DNA of 64,000 nt from Kordiimonas pumila (GTDB lineage Bacteria; Pseudomonadota; Alphaproteobacteria; Sphingomonadales; Kordiimonadaceae): contig NZ_CP061205.1 of NCBI RefSeq assembly GCF_015240255.1, positions 3,892,501 through 3,956,500 on the forward strand, read 5' to 3'. Positions 1-9,385 of the stretch are shown here, piece by piece. The notes under the pieces were generated by a model, which searched no databases, was not told the DNA's origin, and saw nothing but the letters and a program-made list of their open reading frames with translations. Position 1 is the stretch's first letter, and every line of letters begins with the position of its first letter. The position numbers and the translations under genes were made by a program.

Positions 1-1415
1 GCGGCGGACGCCATAGCGGCTGTGCCAGCACTTGCTGCACTGGCGGCACTGGCCCCAGAAGAGAAAGCCGCGAAGGCTGCGGACGCCCCTTCAAAAATAA
101 CTGAAGCGGTGCCTGCAAGCACAGCCGCCGGAAGCGCGCCGCCTGTGTCGCTGATAATCTTGCCCCGGTTTTTGCAGCAGTCCTTAAAGAGGGTTAAAAG
201 CCCGGCCTTCTGGCAGTCCATCCCGCGCCCGGTGAAGACCTGCACCTCGTCGAGGCAAGCACCTGACGCGTCCCTCTGACCATCATTTCCATAGGCGGCA
301 CGCGGGTTCTGTGTATCCTCAATCGGGAAACTGTTTGTATCAACGCAGAAGGTATCCGAGCAGCGGCTCACGCCGTCGCTCCCGACACGGCAGTCCTCCA
401 CCCCTTCAAGGGGGCATTCGTCAGGCAAAGGCTCGTCGCGGCATTCACCCGGCAGTGTCACCGTCGTGCACTCGCCTGGCACCGTCTGGCTCGTACAGGT
501 TCCCGGGATCACGATATCCCGGCAGTCCCCGGGAACAGCTTCATTGGTGCAAGCCCCCGGTATGGTTTCTGTGTGGCAGGCACCAGGCACTGTTTCTGTG
601 CGGCAGGTCCCCGCCTCTCGTACCGTCCGGCACGCGCCGGGTACGGTTTCAGTGCGACACTGACCCGGCACCACTTCGGTCCGGCAAATATCCGGCTGGG
701 GCACGCTCGTGCACACCCCCGGCACCCAGACGTTCCTGCAATTGACCTCGCTTGTCTGACTGGAGCAGGCCGCAAACTCCAGGCACTCTCTGCCGCGCCT
801 CGTGCATCCTGGTATCCGGCGCGAGCACACCCTCCCAGCCGCCGTACATTCTGAACCGTCAAAGGGGCAGATAAAAATGGTTCTCGTGTCGCACTGGCGT
901 TCATAGCTCCCTGGTGCGCACACTTCTTTTGGTGGCTGGGCCTCGCAGATACGCCGCGTCGTCGAAGGGTCACAGACGCGCCTTGTGGTATCAGGATCGC
1001 AGACCCTCACATCCCGGTCGGGATCACAGACCTCTCTCTCCGTATCCGGTTCACACACCTGCCGCGTGGTGTCCGGCTCGCATATACGGTTGATAATGTC
1101 GGGATCGCACTGACGGGTTGTTGTATCCGGCTCACAGGTCTCGATCACCTCATCCGGGGCGCAGCTTGTAACCTCGCTATCCGCTTCGCAGACCTGATGC
1201 ACGCGGTTCACAAGACACTCAGAAGCTGTCAGGGGGCAGACACCCTTATCACAGATGGCAATCTCGCCTTCGCCGTCATAGTCTCCGTCACTATTGAGGT
1301 CTATCCCGCAGTAAGAGCCGCCCTGGAGTTCCACGATGCTCTCAGCGCCCGCGAGGCTGTTCCAGACTAGAATAAAACAGAGACCTAGAGCGGCTGTTTG
1401 GTACCGGTTGTACAT
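1..1415 (-). CDS. TraN-like exported protein with two nonapeptide cysteine arrays (3' end outside window)
   Basis: The frame opens at an ATG at 1413-1415 and stays open to the window edge, about 471 residues, so the C-terminus is missing. A hydrophobic signal peptide occupies residues about 7-24. Cysteines then recur exactly every nine residues from Cys67 to Cys175 (units like CEPDTTRQV) and again from Cys226 to Cys334 (units like CRTETVPGA), twelve units in each array. After the arrays, around residues 386-408, comes an F-T-G...C...DCCK signature that I associate with the C-terminal part of TraN mating-pair stabilisation proteins, followed by an Ala/Ser-rich stretch. The start overlaps the end of the upstream TraN-like gene by 31 bp. 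The likely role is an exported, disulphide-rich outer-membrane protein that stabilises donor-recipient contact. The TraN assignment rests on the CC motif and operon position; the arrays themselves match no family I can name. Confidence 0.75.
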   Translation of the reverse strand, partial: MYNRYQTAALGLCFILVWNSLAGAESIVELQGGSYCGIDLNSDGDYDGEGEIAICDKGVCPLTASECLVNRVHQVCEADSEVTSCAPDEVIETCEPDTTTRQCDPDIINRICEPDTTRQVCEPDTEREVCDPDRDVRVCDPDTTRRVCDPSTTRRICEAQPPKEVCAPGSYERQCDTRTIFICPFDGSECTAAGRVCSRRIPGCTRRGRECLEFAACSSQTSEVNCRNVWVPGVCTSVPQPDICRTEVVPGQCRTETVPGACRTVREAGTCRTETVPGACHTETIPGACTNEAVPGDCRDIVIPGTCTSQTVPGECTTVTLPGECRDEPLPDECPLEGVEDCRVGSDGVSRCSDTFCVDTNSFPIEDTQNPRAAYGNDGQRDASGACLDEVQVFTGRGMDCQKAGLLTLFKDCCKNRGKIISDTGGALPAAVLAGTASVIFEGASAAFAAFSSGASAASAASAGTAAMASA

Positions 1416-3373
1416 ATCAAATCCTGACCTGCGAGCCGCATGGACTGCATGAGGGCCAGTGCCTGTGGAAACTCATTCAAGCATCCACATTCACTGACTA
1501 TGGTTTCGCCAGGACCGGCAGGACAAAGACCCGCCGCACAGTGATGATAGGTAAAGTGACCCGCTTCAGGGTCTGTGAGCAGATCACCGACCACCCCGGA
1601 CGATGACACCTCACTATCGGTTACAGACACACGTGTTTTACATATCTGCTGACACTCAGACACACCGTAGTCGCTATCAAAGGCATACCCCCTCGTGAGC
1701 GCTACTTTTGACCCGTCCTCCCCCAGTTGGATATCCGCAACCTGATCAACCGTCGAACCGCTGTAGATATGGGAAGCGCGGGTAAAATCAAACGTGAGAC
1801 CTCCCTCGTCTCCAATTTCACATTCATAGGTCCGCTCCCGCACAAACCATGGTTTGGTGAATGAGCGAGAACACTCGGCGCCGTACAGGGTCCGCGTCTC
1901 AGGAAGCGGTGTGAGGCCAGTCCGTCCCCTGTTTTTAAAAGTGTCGACGCCGTCAACCGTCTCCTCCAGAAACGCGCAGGCATCGTTTTCACTGTACGGT
2001 GCACATGTATTTTGTATGTCTTCCAGAAGATCGCAGCCAGACCTATAGCGGACCCGCCCCCTCAGTAACGCGCTGCCCTTACTTTTAACCGCTACCACCA
2101 TCTTGATCTGATTGAGCCCTTCCTTGAGATGCCCCGTGATATCTTTCATGATAGAGACGCTGTGTTGATCATTGATCTGGCAGTCCCCAGGCCTGTTGAC
2201 CCCGTCAAAGCCGCCCGTAGAGAAGACAAGCTCCCCGTTCACGCTCACCGCAATCTGGTCTTCGTAGAGGGCATCCAGAAGTGTTGCCTCCCTGATCCGG
2301 TCAAGATGACCAACCGCCCAGGTCACCTCCCGCGTGAAATAGTGGCACCCGCCTGAGACCCGGATATTATCATCTTCGCCGTCCCCGAGACGGAAGGTGA
2401 AACAGTCAGTTTCTCCGGCGCAGCTATCCTCAGCGTAGGGGGCCGCGGCGCTACTCCCTATAATATCCGGGCGCAGTATCTCTCTCAGGGTCACCTGCCG
2501 CTCAATCCTGCACATGTTTCTCTGGAAGCCATCAACTCCTTCTGAGGGAATATTCTCTAATAGGCTGAAGACAGGGTCGCTCGCGGCCGCCGCAAAGGCA
2601 TCACTTGAAATCTCCGCCGGATTATCCGCGTAAGCGTGCCCAGGCCTACTCACAGGCTCCGCGCAGGCGGCCATATCCTGCCCCGCGAGCCGGATCATAA
2701 AATCTTCCTTTTCGACGCTGCTGACCGCATAGCGAGGATCACGCTGCATCAAGGCACCCGCCACACCGCCCGCCAGATCGTCGAGGATGCTGCTCCTGTT
2801 CGTAAAGCCGAGCCCGTTTCCGCAAGACGCATTGAGGCAGTAACAGCCCGCAAGCGCGGAAAGGCTCGTGTCGGTGAGCGTCACTAAGCCTGCAGATGAA
2901 CTGCTCCAGGCATAAGAGCGACAGCCATTAAAGGTACCAAGCTCACAGCTGATAATACCATTAGCGCAGACGCCAGACACAGGAACGGGAACGCTGTAGC
3001 TCGCATCATAGGTCCCGTCAAAGTCGGTATCCTGCTTTAGTCTCACTGGTGACAGGTCACCTCCTGACCCGAGCGCAAAAAATACTTCGAGATAGTAGGA
3101 AGACCCTGGGCAGGATATCTGCTGGTTAAAGCGCTGACGGCCATCAAGGGTCGTAAAAGCTGTACCAGAGAGAAGCGGCGACGACAGATTCTGAGACACC
3201 GCATCAGCCCCTGCAAACCGGTCCCGGATGGCCGCATAAGTATCCGCCGCCTGATCTTTTAGGGTCGACTGCTCGTCCCCGTCCTTTGCCCACAGAGAGG
3301 AAGACCCGAGAAGACAGAGGCTGACTAGCGTGCCATACAAGCGATATAGTCGATGATCAGAATGCGGTGACAC
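1385..3373 (-). CDS. TraN-like large exported conjugation protein
   Basis: I chose the GTG at 3371-3373 (662 residues): it follows AGAAGGA by eight bases and is followed directly by a signal peptide ending near LWA-KDG. The frame is open further upstream inside traU, so a longer form cannot be excluded. The protein has many cysteines spread through it and no obvious membrane anchor, so it should be periplasmic or outer-membrane. The C-terminal stretch ECGCLNEFPQALALMQSMR and what follows resembles segments I recall from alphaproteobacterial TraN-like proteins. Its position directly after traU (17 bp overlap) fits traN. The following gene also has TraN character, so the classical TraN functions may be shared between two products or duplicated. 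The exact role is inferred from context. Confidence 0.65.
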   Translation of the reverse strand: MSPHSDHRLYRLYGTLVSLCLLGSSSLWAKDGDEQSTLKDQAADTYAAIRDRFAGADAVSQNLSSPLLSGTAFTTLDGRQRFNQQISCPGSSYYLEVFFALGSGGDLSPVRLKQDTDFDGTYDASYSVPVPVSGVCANGIISCELGTFNGCRSYAWSSSSAGLVTLTDTSLSALAGCYCLNASCGNGLGFTNRSSILDDLAGGVAGALMQRDPRYAVSSVEKEDFMIRLAGQDMAACAEPVSRPGHAYADNPAEISSDAFAAAASDPVFSLLENIPSEGVDGFQRNMCRIERQVTLREILRPDIIGSSAAAPYAEDSCAGETDCFTFRLGDGEDDNIRVSGGCHYFTREVTWAVGHLDRIREATLLDALYEDQIAVSVNGELVFSTGGFDGVNRPGDCQINDQHSVSIMKDITGHLKEGLNQIKMVVAVKSKGSALLRGRVRYRSGCDLLEDIQNTCAPYSENDACAFLEETVDGVDTFKNRGRTGLTPLPETRTLYGAECSRSFTKPWFVRERTYECEIGDEGGLTFDFTRASHIYSGSTVDQVADIQLGEDGSKVALTRGYAFDSDYGVSECQQICKTRVSVTDSEVSSSGVVGDLLTDPEAGHFTYHHCAAGLCPAGPGETIVSECGCLNEFPQALALMQSMRLAGQDLICTTGTKQPL

Positions 3374-4340
3374 AGCAATATTCCTTCTCAAACACTTGCC
3401 AGGCATAATTATCATGGTGCGGGGGATGCATCCGGCTCGTCCACAAGAGCCCCGTGCGGCCAATATTGACGCAGCTACTTTGCTTCACAGGCTTCATCAT
3501 CTGGAGTTTATAGAGGGACTTCTGCCAGATGGGCGCAAGCCGTTCGCCGCAGCCACTCCGCAAGCTATTTCTAAGGAGCCCGAGCCGCCCCATCATAAAG
3601 ATCTGCTTGGCCGCAATCGCCGCATTGGCTTCCACGATATCACCACTCGAAGACCGCCCCCCGAGTGGATAGGTGGATCCCCAGCCGCCCATGCACCAGA
3701 AAAGCGTATCAAGGGTTCCGCCCGTATGGCTCAAGCCCGCATCCGCGACACAGGCGAGCAAAGCCGCCGGGTTCCCAAACAGCACGGCTTCAGGGTTGAT
3801 GATGGCGCCGAGTATCTCATTCTGGTAGGTGGGCAACACTTCAGACATCATCGCCACATCAAACCCGCTCGTATCAAGGCACGGGATGTCTGTAAACAGA
3901 CCCAGCATGGCCCAAACGGGGGCGATATAATAATGCATCTGAGCAAAGGTGGTGGCCTGCCGGTGCGTGTTACGGCTGCCACCATGAAGCTGGCCCGTCC
4001 CCGGCAGAATGTCCACACCGAGGGGCATCATGCAGCCGGGGTTTTCAACGGTATCAATCCAGCGGTTCGGGGCCCAGAAGTTGATACGAATACCCGGTGT
4101 CGGAATTCCGAAGCTCCCCGGGCAAAAACAGATGGGCGACTTGGGGTTATCCGCATCGAGCGGTGTCTTGCTACCGATAGAGATCCCCGCAATCTGAATC
4201 GGAAAGATGCACGGCCAGTGAACCTTGGTGAGCGGATTGATGAAACCCTGGTCACAAGGGGATGCCTGCACGCGCATGCTGGCAAAGAAGGTAACCAGCG
4301 ACAGTCCAACAAGGAAGCAAAGACACGACCGCCTACCCAT
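3357..4340 (-). CDS. traU: TraU-like F-type conjugation protein
   Basis: The 327-residue protein is close to the size of F TraU (about 330). I take the ATG at 4338-4340, which overlaps the traW stop (ATGGGTAG), although the frame is open further upstream. A signal peptide (residues about 5-27, ending MRVQA-SPC) precedes a mature cysteine-rich protein with repeated CFCPG, NPGCMMPLG and WCMGGWG segments. TraU is a periplasmic protein needed for pilus assembly and DNA transfer in F-type systems and depends on disulphide bonds, which fits the thiol isomerase at the head of this operon. It lies between traW and the TraN-like genes, the usual F-type order. Confidence 0.88.
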   Translation of the reverse strand: MGRRSCLCFLVGLSLVTFFASMRVQASPCDQGFINPLTKVHWPCIFPIQIAGISIGSKTPLDADNPKSPICFCPGSFGIPTPGIRINFWAPNRWIDTVENPGCMMPLGVDILPGTGQLHGGSRNTHRQATTFAQMHYYIAPVWAMLGLFTDIPCLDTSGFDVAMMSEVLPTYQNEILGAIINPEAVLFGNPAALLACVADAGLSHTGGTLDTLFWCMGGWGSTYPLGGRSSSGDIVEANAAIAAKQIFMMGRLGLLRNSLRSGCGERLAPIWQKSLYKLQMMKPVKQSSCVNIGRTGLLWTSRMHPPHHDNYAWQVFEKEYCCVTAF

Positions 4341-5106
4341 CGTGCCTCTCCTTAGCATCCTCAGTCTCTTCTGCCCGCGCAGCGGCCTCCGGCGTGACCT
4401 CTTCGATGAACAGGGTCTTACCCTCCTGCCGGATAATGCTCGGCACATACTGAAGCTCGAAGCGCGTGCGGATCTGCTCCTCAAGCTTGAAGATCGCCGT
4501 CTTGCGCTGCCGTGACTCCGCAAGCGGGTTACCGCCGCTCAAGAGCACCATGTCGCCCTCAGTCCTCTCCTCAAGCGCCCAATCAAGAAGAGGCGCATCA
4601 ACCACAAACAGGCGGCTCGGGAGGGTCAGATACTCAAGGGGATTAAACCGGTACCCTTTCGGATAAAGAACCTTCCCCTCCGCATCTGCTATCTCAAAGG
4701 AAAGTGTGAAGAAGGGGATGAACGTGCGGGTGCGAGCGACCTCAGCGCGCGGAAGTTCAGGAGAAGCAAGCGCGGACCAGTCTTCCTCGTCCCCAAACAC
4801 GCCAGGGTCAAACGGCGTGGCCGCAACCGCCGCCTCAATCTCCTCAAGCGCATCCCGCTCGATCACCGGATATAGCCTTCCAATGATTTCGGTTTGCTTT
4901 GTGTCAGTGTCAGCAGCTGCACCGATCGGGATACTCCCCACACTGGCACTTAAAAGAATGGGGACTGCCAAACGGCCTGCCACGGTCCTGGCACAAGAGC
5001 AGCAGGCCATAAGCCAGTCCCCAAACCCGAACAGACCGCCTTCTGGGAGGGGGGTGGGCCACGGCCGGTTCGGTAACCTCGTCGCTATATCATGTGAGAT
5101 GTTCAT
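4333..5106 (-). CDS. traW: TraW-like F-type conjugation protein
   Basis: This 257-residue protein has an extended N-terminus with a hydrophobic export segment (about residues 42-64, ending GAAA-DTD). It continues with the typical TraW opening, GRLYPVIERDALEEIE. The C-terminal half contains a conserved RTFIPFF...YPKGYRFNPLEY region. TraW is a periplasmic pilus-assembly factor acting with TraU and TrbC. The start codon overlaps the traC stop as ATGA and the stop overlaps traU, so translation is coupled on both sides. The export signal lies further in than usual; a shorter form starting at Met33 (ahead of the hydrophobic segment) is possible. Confidence 0.85.
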   Translation of the reverse strand: MNISHDIATRLPNRPWPTPLPEGGLFGFGDWLMACCSCARTVAGRLAVPILLSASVGSIPIGAAADTDTKQTEIIGRLYPVIERDALEEIEAAVAATPFDPGVFGDEEDWSALASPELPRAEVARTRTFIPFFTLSFEIADAEGKVLYPKGYRFNPLEYLTLPSRLFVVDAPLLDWALEERTEGDMVLLSGGNPLAESRQRKTAIFKLEEQIRTRFELQYVPSIIRQEGKTLFIEEVTPEAAARAEETEDAKERHDG

Positions 5107-7628
5107 TCTGCGGCCCTCGCTTTTGGCCCCTCTAGCCGCCGCGCGAGGACGGCGCGGTCCTTCCCTTTCACGAGCGTATCGATCGCTTCCGCCGGGCTCT
5201 GGCCGATTGCAATCAGCTTCGAATAGCGGGCCACATCCTCGGCGGCACTCGTATTCATCCAGTAAGAGTGCGGATCCACGACAATCCGCGCCACCCCGGC
5301 ACCGAAGGCCGAACTGATAAACACTTCAGAATAGTTGGGTTTATTGTTGGTCACCGACTTCAGGAGATCGAGCGCGAACCCGTCATACTCGATGACTTTC
5401 TCTGCGGTAGCCTTCCCGTAGGTCTCACCCTGTAATAAAAACTTGGTGGCGGCATTATCCCAAATGACCCCGCCCACATCGCCGAAGGTTTTAAGGTCCA
5501 TCACCGACTGCACCACCACGCCGAACGATCCGCCATACTTTCGGGCGCGGCGGTAACCCGCCTCAATCACCGACTTGAAGTTGCTGGCCCGTCCCCCCGC
5601 CAGATTATCCTTCAGAAAAGCGGCCGCTTCCTCAAAAAGGATAAAGCTCGGGATAGAGCGGTCGCCGAGATAGAGATCCTGCGTCACCGCATTCATAATC
5701 TGCAGAACGATGACGCTGAAGAGCTGCGGAAACTGCCGGAGGCGTTCAAGCTCCAGAACCACATAGTCATCCCGTGAGATATCGAAGGTGCTTCTGCCAT
5801 TAAAATAGCGGCCATACTCTCCCTCGCTGCAAAAAGCCTGCAGGTTGAAGGCAAGGGCCTTTGCCTTCTCTGCGAGAAACTCGAGAGACCCAGTGTCACC
5901 GCTCTCAATATGGTTCGGAAAGACCGAGAGATACTCGCGTGCGGCATCAACACCGTCCTGAGCCCGGCCACTTTCCACCACCCAGCGGCTCGCGAGCCTG
6001 ATCAGATTGAGAGAATCCTCGTCAAGGTCTCGCCCCGATCCACTGGAGCACATAAGCGCCAGACACTCAGACGCGGTCTGGATCCCGAGTTGCCGCTCTT
6101 CCCTGTCCGCCCCCTTAAAATCAAACGGGTTGATACAGAGCGAAGCGTCCGCCCCCACATCAAGAAACCGTCCTCCCATCAGCGAGCAACTCTTCTGATA
6201 CGAATAGCCGATATCGATGATGCGGATCTTCGAGCCTTGCGCATAATATTCATTGGTCAGATTATTGAGGAAGAAGGACTTCCCGGCCCCGGATTCCGCC
6301 GCCACAATAAAGTTCTGATTATTGAGGTTCGGATGGAAGAGGTCATAGGTGATCATCTGCCCCTTGCGGCCAAAGAGCATGATGGCCGGTTGGCCCGCGC
6401 CCCGGTAATCCGCCTGGATCGGCACTAAAAGCGCCAGAGAATTTATCGGCGCCATAAAATCCCTATCAAGAAGGGTCAGGTTCTTGCCCTCATCATAGAA
6501 ACCGAACGGCAGGCTCATCAGAAACAGTGGCAAGGTCAGATAGCTCTCATCCTGCACGGCGAACCCCAGGTCTTCCCACATGCCTTTCGCCCGGCTGACG
6601 CTCTCGCGCACCTCGCCTTCAGAATATCCAAACACCCACATCACCGGCACATATCTGAGGATCTTCTCGCCAGACTCGAGCGCGTCCGTGAGCCACTGAA
6701 ACTCCTCAGTGCGTTTTTCTGTATCACGGGAGAATTTGGCACCGCCCTTCTGCGCCCCCACCACCTGGGCCTTGCGGTAAATCTCTGAGCGCGTGCTCCT
6801 GAAAAACACCGTGAGGGAAAACAGAAATGGTGACGGTATCTGACGGCTATCATCGGTAATCCCCATGATACCCCCAAACAGCCGGTTGATCTTCTCAGCC
6901 GTAATTTTTGAAGGGGTCGCAAGCGGCGTGAAACAGCGGCCATACTGCTTCCCAACCCGGGCCACACTGCCCTTAAAGGCATAGTCCGCGCCGCCTGAGA
7001 GTATCTGTTTCCTTATCGGCTTCCCGCTATCAACGGTCCCGTTCCGGCGCTCCCGCATATCGCTAAAGAGCCGCCGCAGCATGGCGACGAGCCCGGAAGG
7101 TCCACCAGCAGGTAAAGGGACGCAGCCAAACTTGCTGAGAGATTCCCGGATACCCGCAATCACATCGCGGTCAATGGGCGCCTTATCCTTGAGCGCCACG
7201 AAGAAACGGAAGTTACGGAGCGGAATACCTCGCATCTGTTTGACGCTGCTCTGGTTCTCTTTCCAGTAGCGGACACTTGCCGCAAGGTTATCCTTCACGA
7301 CCTGGCTGTCCCGGAGTTTGATGCTTTGGTAGTGATCAAAATAATCCCCCACATAAGGGTCGGCATAGAGGATAAACTGCATGATCGCTGACTTCGGTAA
7401 ATCCATACCGAGCAACCGCCTGATGGCTGTGAGCGCCTGCTCGCCCGCAAAAGCGACCGGTTGCACCTCCCAGAGGTAGCCGGTGGTCCCATCGGTCAGA
7501 TGGTAAAGACCCTCCCCCTCATCATAGGATTTATAGAGGAGATAATCCGAGAGGCGGTCCCGCGACAACATCTGCCGGTACCCGGAGCGGGTTCCGCCGC
7601 CCTCATCGCCGTATAGCCACGTGAACAT
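5103..7628 (-). CDS. traC: TraC-family conjugation ATPase (VirB4 type)
   Basis: This 841-residue protein matches the size of F TraC. The nucleotide-binding core is visible: a Walker A motif ESGAGKSFF near residue 447 and a Walker B-like segment FILFEEAAAFL near residue 664. The N-terminal part is the TraC/VirB4 non-catalytic region. TraC is the cytoplasmic, inner-membrane-associated ATPase that powers pilus assembly. It follows traV by four bases and overlaps traW by four, so it sits in the body of the operon. No missing key residue was seen. Confidence 0.93.
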   Translation of the reverse strand: MFTWLYGDEGGGTRSGYRQMLSRDRLSDYLLYKSYDEGEGLYHLTDGTTGYLWEVQPVAFAGEQALTAIRRLLGMDLPKSAIMQFILYADPYVGDYFDHYQSIKLRDSQVVKDNLAASVRYWKENQSSVKQMRGIPLRNFRFFVALKDKAPIDRDVIAGIRESLSKFGCVPLPAGGPSGLVAMLRRLFSDMRERRNGTVDSGKPIRKQILSGGADYAFKGSVARVGKQYGRCFTPLATPSKITAEKINRLFGGIMGITDDSRQIPSPFLFSLTVFFRSTRSEIYRKAQVVGAQKGGAKFSRDTEKRTEEFQWLTDALESGEKILRYVPVMWVFGYSEGEVRESVSRAKGMWEDLGFAVQDESYLTLPLFLMSLPFGFYDEGKNLTLLDRDFMAPINSLALLVPIQADYRGAGQPAIMLFGRKGQMITYDLFHPNLNNQNFIVAAESGAGKSFFLNNLTNEYYAQGSKIRIIDIGYSYQKSCSLMGGRFLDVGADASLCINPFDFKGADREERQLGIQTASECLALMCSSGSGRDLDEDSLNLIRLASRWVVESGRAQDGVDAAREYLSVFPNHIESGDTGSLEFLAEKAKALAFNLQAFCSEGEYGRYFNGRSTFDISRDDYVVLELERLRQFPQLFSVIVLQIMNAVTQDLYLGDRSIPSFILFEEAAAFLKDNLAGGRASNFKSVIEAGYRRARKYGGSFGVVVQSVMDLKTFGDVGGVIWDNAATKFLLQGETYGKATAEKVIEYDGFALDLLKSVTNNKPNYSEVFISSAFGAGVARIVVDPHSYWMNTSAAEDVARYSKLIAIGQSPAEAIDTLVKGKDRAVLARRLEGPKARAAE

Positions 7629-7632
7629 CAGA

Positions 7633-8166
7633 TCACTCCCTCTTCTTCTTATTGGAGGAGGCTGACGAAGGGTCGCCCTCAGACGGCAAGCGCACCAGAT
7701 CCTCCATCATGGGTGAGCTGCGATAGGGATGGACCGTCCCCTCAAGGACAAAGCGGGCTTCTTCCACCACCGAGAAAATATAGCGCGGCATATAGAGACG
7801 CTGGTCCCCGTCCCGTCTGTCCGTATGCGGCAGGATCAGGGTGCGTACAGTTTTCGCGGGCGCCACCATGGGGGTAACGGGACTCTCGATTAGCGCCTGC
7901 AATTCTTTGTAGACAGCCCCCTTATAGCCTTCATAAGAGCCACCCTGTCCGCTTATGTCACCTGCCTTCTCGCCGCTTTCACGTGGGGCAGCTGTATCCT
8001 CCATATTCTGAAGGGCATTCTGGTATGCGGTGCCCGGATGCTCGCAGCCCCCATGATCGCTGTTTTTGCAGCTGAAGCTGCTGTCATAGGAGGAGAAGGT
8101 GGATGAACAAGCGCCAAGAAAACAAACAAGGCCTGTCAGAGTGAGATATTTAGCCCTGCTCCACAT
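7633..8166 (-). CDS. traV: TraV-like outer-membrane lipoprotein
   Basis: This 177-residue protein opens with a lipoprotein signal peptide and a lipobox-like LGAC, placing the lipidated cysteine at residue 20. A second pair of cysteines (SCKNSDHGGC) follows at the position typical of TraV. The ribosome site GGAGG sits six bases before the ATG, inside the end of traB (17 bp overlap). TraV anchors the TraK/TraB core complex in the outer membrane, the VirB7 role. The remainder is low in hydrophobic segments, as expected of a periplasm-facing lipoprotein. Confidence 0.85.
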   Translation of the reverse strand: MWSRAKYLTLTGLVCFLGACSSTFSSYDSSFSCKNSDHGGCEHPGTAYQNALQNMEDTAAPRESGEKAGDISGQGGSYEGYKGAVYKELQALIESPVTPMVAPAKTVRTLILPHTDRRDGDQRLYMPRYIFSVVEEARFVLEGTVHPYRSSPMMEDLVRLPSEGDPSSASSNKKKRE

Positions 8167-9385
8167 CGCCGACCTCCCTGATGTTCAGCGTGACACCTTC
8201 CTGGATGACGAGCACAAACCGCTTGCCGGTTCCGACTTCGATCACCGGGGTAATGGTCTTCGCGAGATCAAGATAATAGTCCTTGAGACTACCTGCAGCG
8301 CCGCTCACACCGCTTCCGAGCCCTGCGACCGCAGCTTCCTTCGTACTGAAAACCTGGGTGGTTCCGAGCGGCGATACGCTCTGCGTCCCCGCCCCAGTCT
8401 CAACAACAGACCCGAAGCCCTCAAGGACACCCGCCGCAAAGGCCCGGCCAACAACGGCACCGTCCCGGGTCACCACATTGCCCGATAGGCCCTTCTTGCC
8501 GTCCGTATCAACAAAATAGCCCTTGATCGCTTCGTCAATGACTGTGCGTTCATTATAGTCGATACAGCTGAGAGAGACGGCGCGCACTTCCACACGTTCT
8601 TTCGCCAGCACCCCCATGGCGTTACCAACCACAAAGCAGCCCTGCAGGTTGGCGCGCACATGGTTCGGTAGCACCGCTGGCGCCTGTACCCGTGCTAGCA
8701 CCGGCTCCGGGTTAGACTGCGCCTCACCGCCCACCATGGAATCAACACCGGTCAAGAGAACAGCGTCCATAAAACCAACGGGCAAATAGATCGACTTGAG
8801 CGTTTTTTTTTGAGGTTCCGAGACGGGCACGGGTGCGATGCCCGCAATACCACCCCTGATGTGCCGAACCGCTGGTTCAAGCTCAGCGCCACGCACTGGT
8901 CCCGCCTGCATCTGGCTCCGGGTTAGGTCGGAGGCTAGCTCTGGCCTTTTCTCACTATGGATAACCGGCGGCGGATAGGCGGCACGCGCTTCCATGCTTG
9001 CGAGTTCATTCTTTGGCGCGAGGTCCGAGAGCGTTACCCCTTCTGCCTGACGGTCCGAAACAGCCTTCAGCGCTTGCCGCACGCTGACCATATCCTCGCC
9101 GATCTCTTTGAGGGTCGCTCCGAGCTCCGCGATGACAGTCGCTTGTGCCCGCTGTTCTGCGCGCACGCCCTCCCCGAGAGAATCTTCAAGAAGGCGGCTA
9201 TCAAGCGTGATGCTGCTCGCCGTATCCGGCACTCCGTCCTCACGCTTGTCACGACTGTCCCCCACATTTACAAGGACATAGAGAAGACAGCCGACACTGA
9301 GGACCGTAGAGCCCGTGACCAGTAAGCGTTTCTGCCTGCTTGTGAGCGCCTCAAACCGCGCGCGACCTCTATCAAACACGCTCAT
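8150..9385 (-). CDS. traB: TraB-like core-complex protein (VirB10 type)
   Basis: The 411-residue protein has one N-terminal membrane segment (residues about 19-42) after a short basic cytoplasmic tail, then a Glu/Arg-rich probably coiled-coil stretch, then a C-terminal TraB/VirB10 domain with conserved Gly-rich segments such as GNVVTRDGAVVGRAFAAG. TraB spans the periplasm and links the inner-membrane machinery to the TraK/TraV outer-membrane ring. The start overlaps the traK stop as ATGA and the end overlaps traV. Confidence 0.88.
   Translation of the reverse strand: MSVFDRGRARFEALTSRQKRLLVTGSTVLSVGCLLYVLVNVGDSRDKREDGVPDTASSITLDSRLLEDSLGEGVRAEQRAQATVIAELGATLKEIGEDMVSVRQALKAVSDRQAEGVTLSDLAPKNELASMEARAAYPPPVIHSEKRPELASDLTRSQMQAGPVRGAELEPAVRHIRGGIAGIAPVPVSEPQKKTLKSIYLPVGFMDAVLLTGVDSMVGGEAQSNPEPVLARVQAPAVLPNHVRANLQGCFVVGNAMGVLAKERVEVRAVSLSCIDYNERTVIDEAIKGYFVDTDGKKGLSGNVVTRDGAVVGRAFAAGVLEGFGSVVETGAGTQSVSPLGTTQVFSTKEAAVAGLGSGVSGAAGSLKDYYLDLAKTITPVIEVGTGKRFVLVIQEGVTLNIREVGDVEQG

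Noticed and set aside
311-973. Several open frames on both strands over 0.3-1.0 kb
   Set aside because: They are alternative-frame shadows created by the 27-bp-periodic cysteine array of the TraN-like gene on the minus strand.
414-1217. Regularly spaced repeats resembling a CRISPR array
   Set aside because: The repeats are 27-bp coding units in one open frame with degenerate DNA sequence and no conserved repeat/unique spacer alternation; no cas genes nearby.
3396-4355. 319-codon open frame on the plus strand
   Set aside because: It is antisense to traU, has no ribosome site or recognisable domain, and its composition mirrors the GC-rich traU codons.
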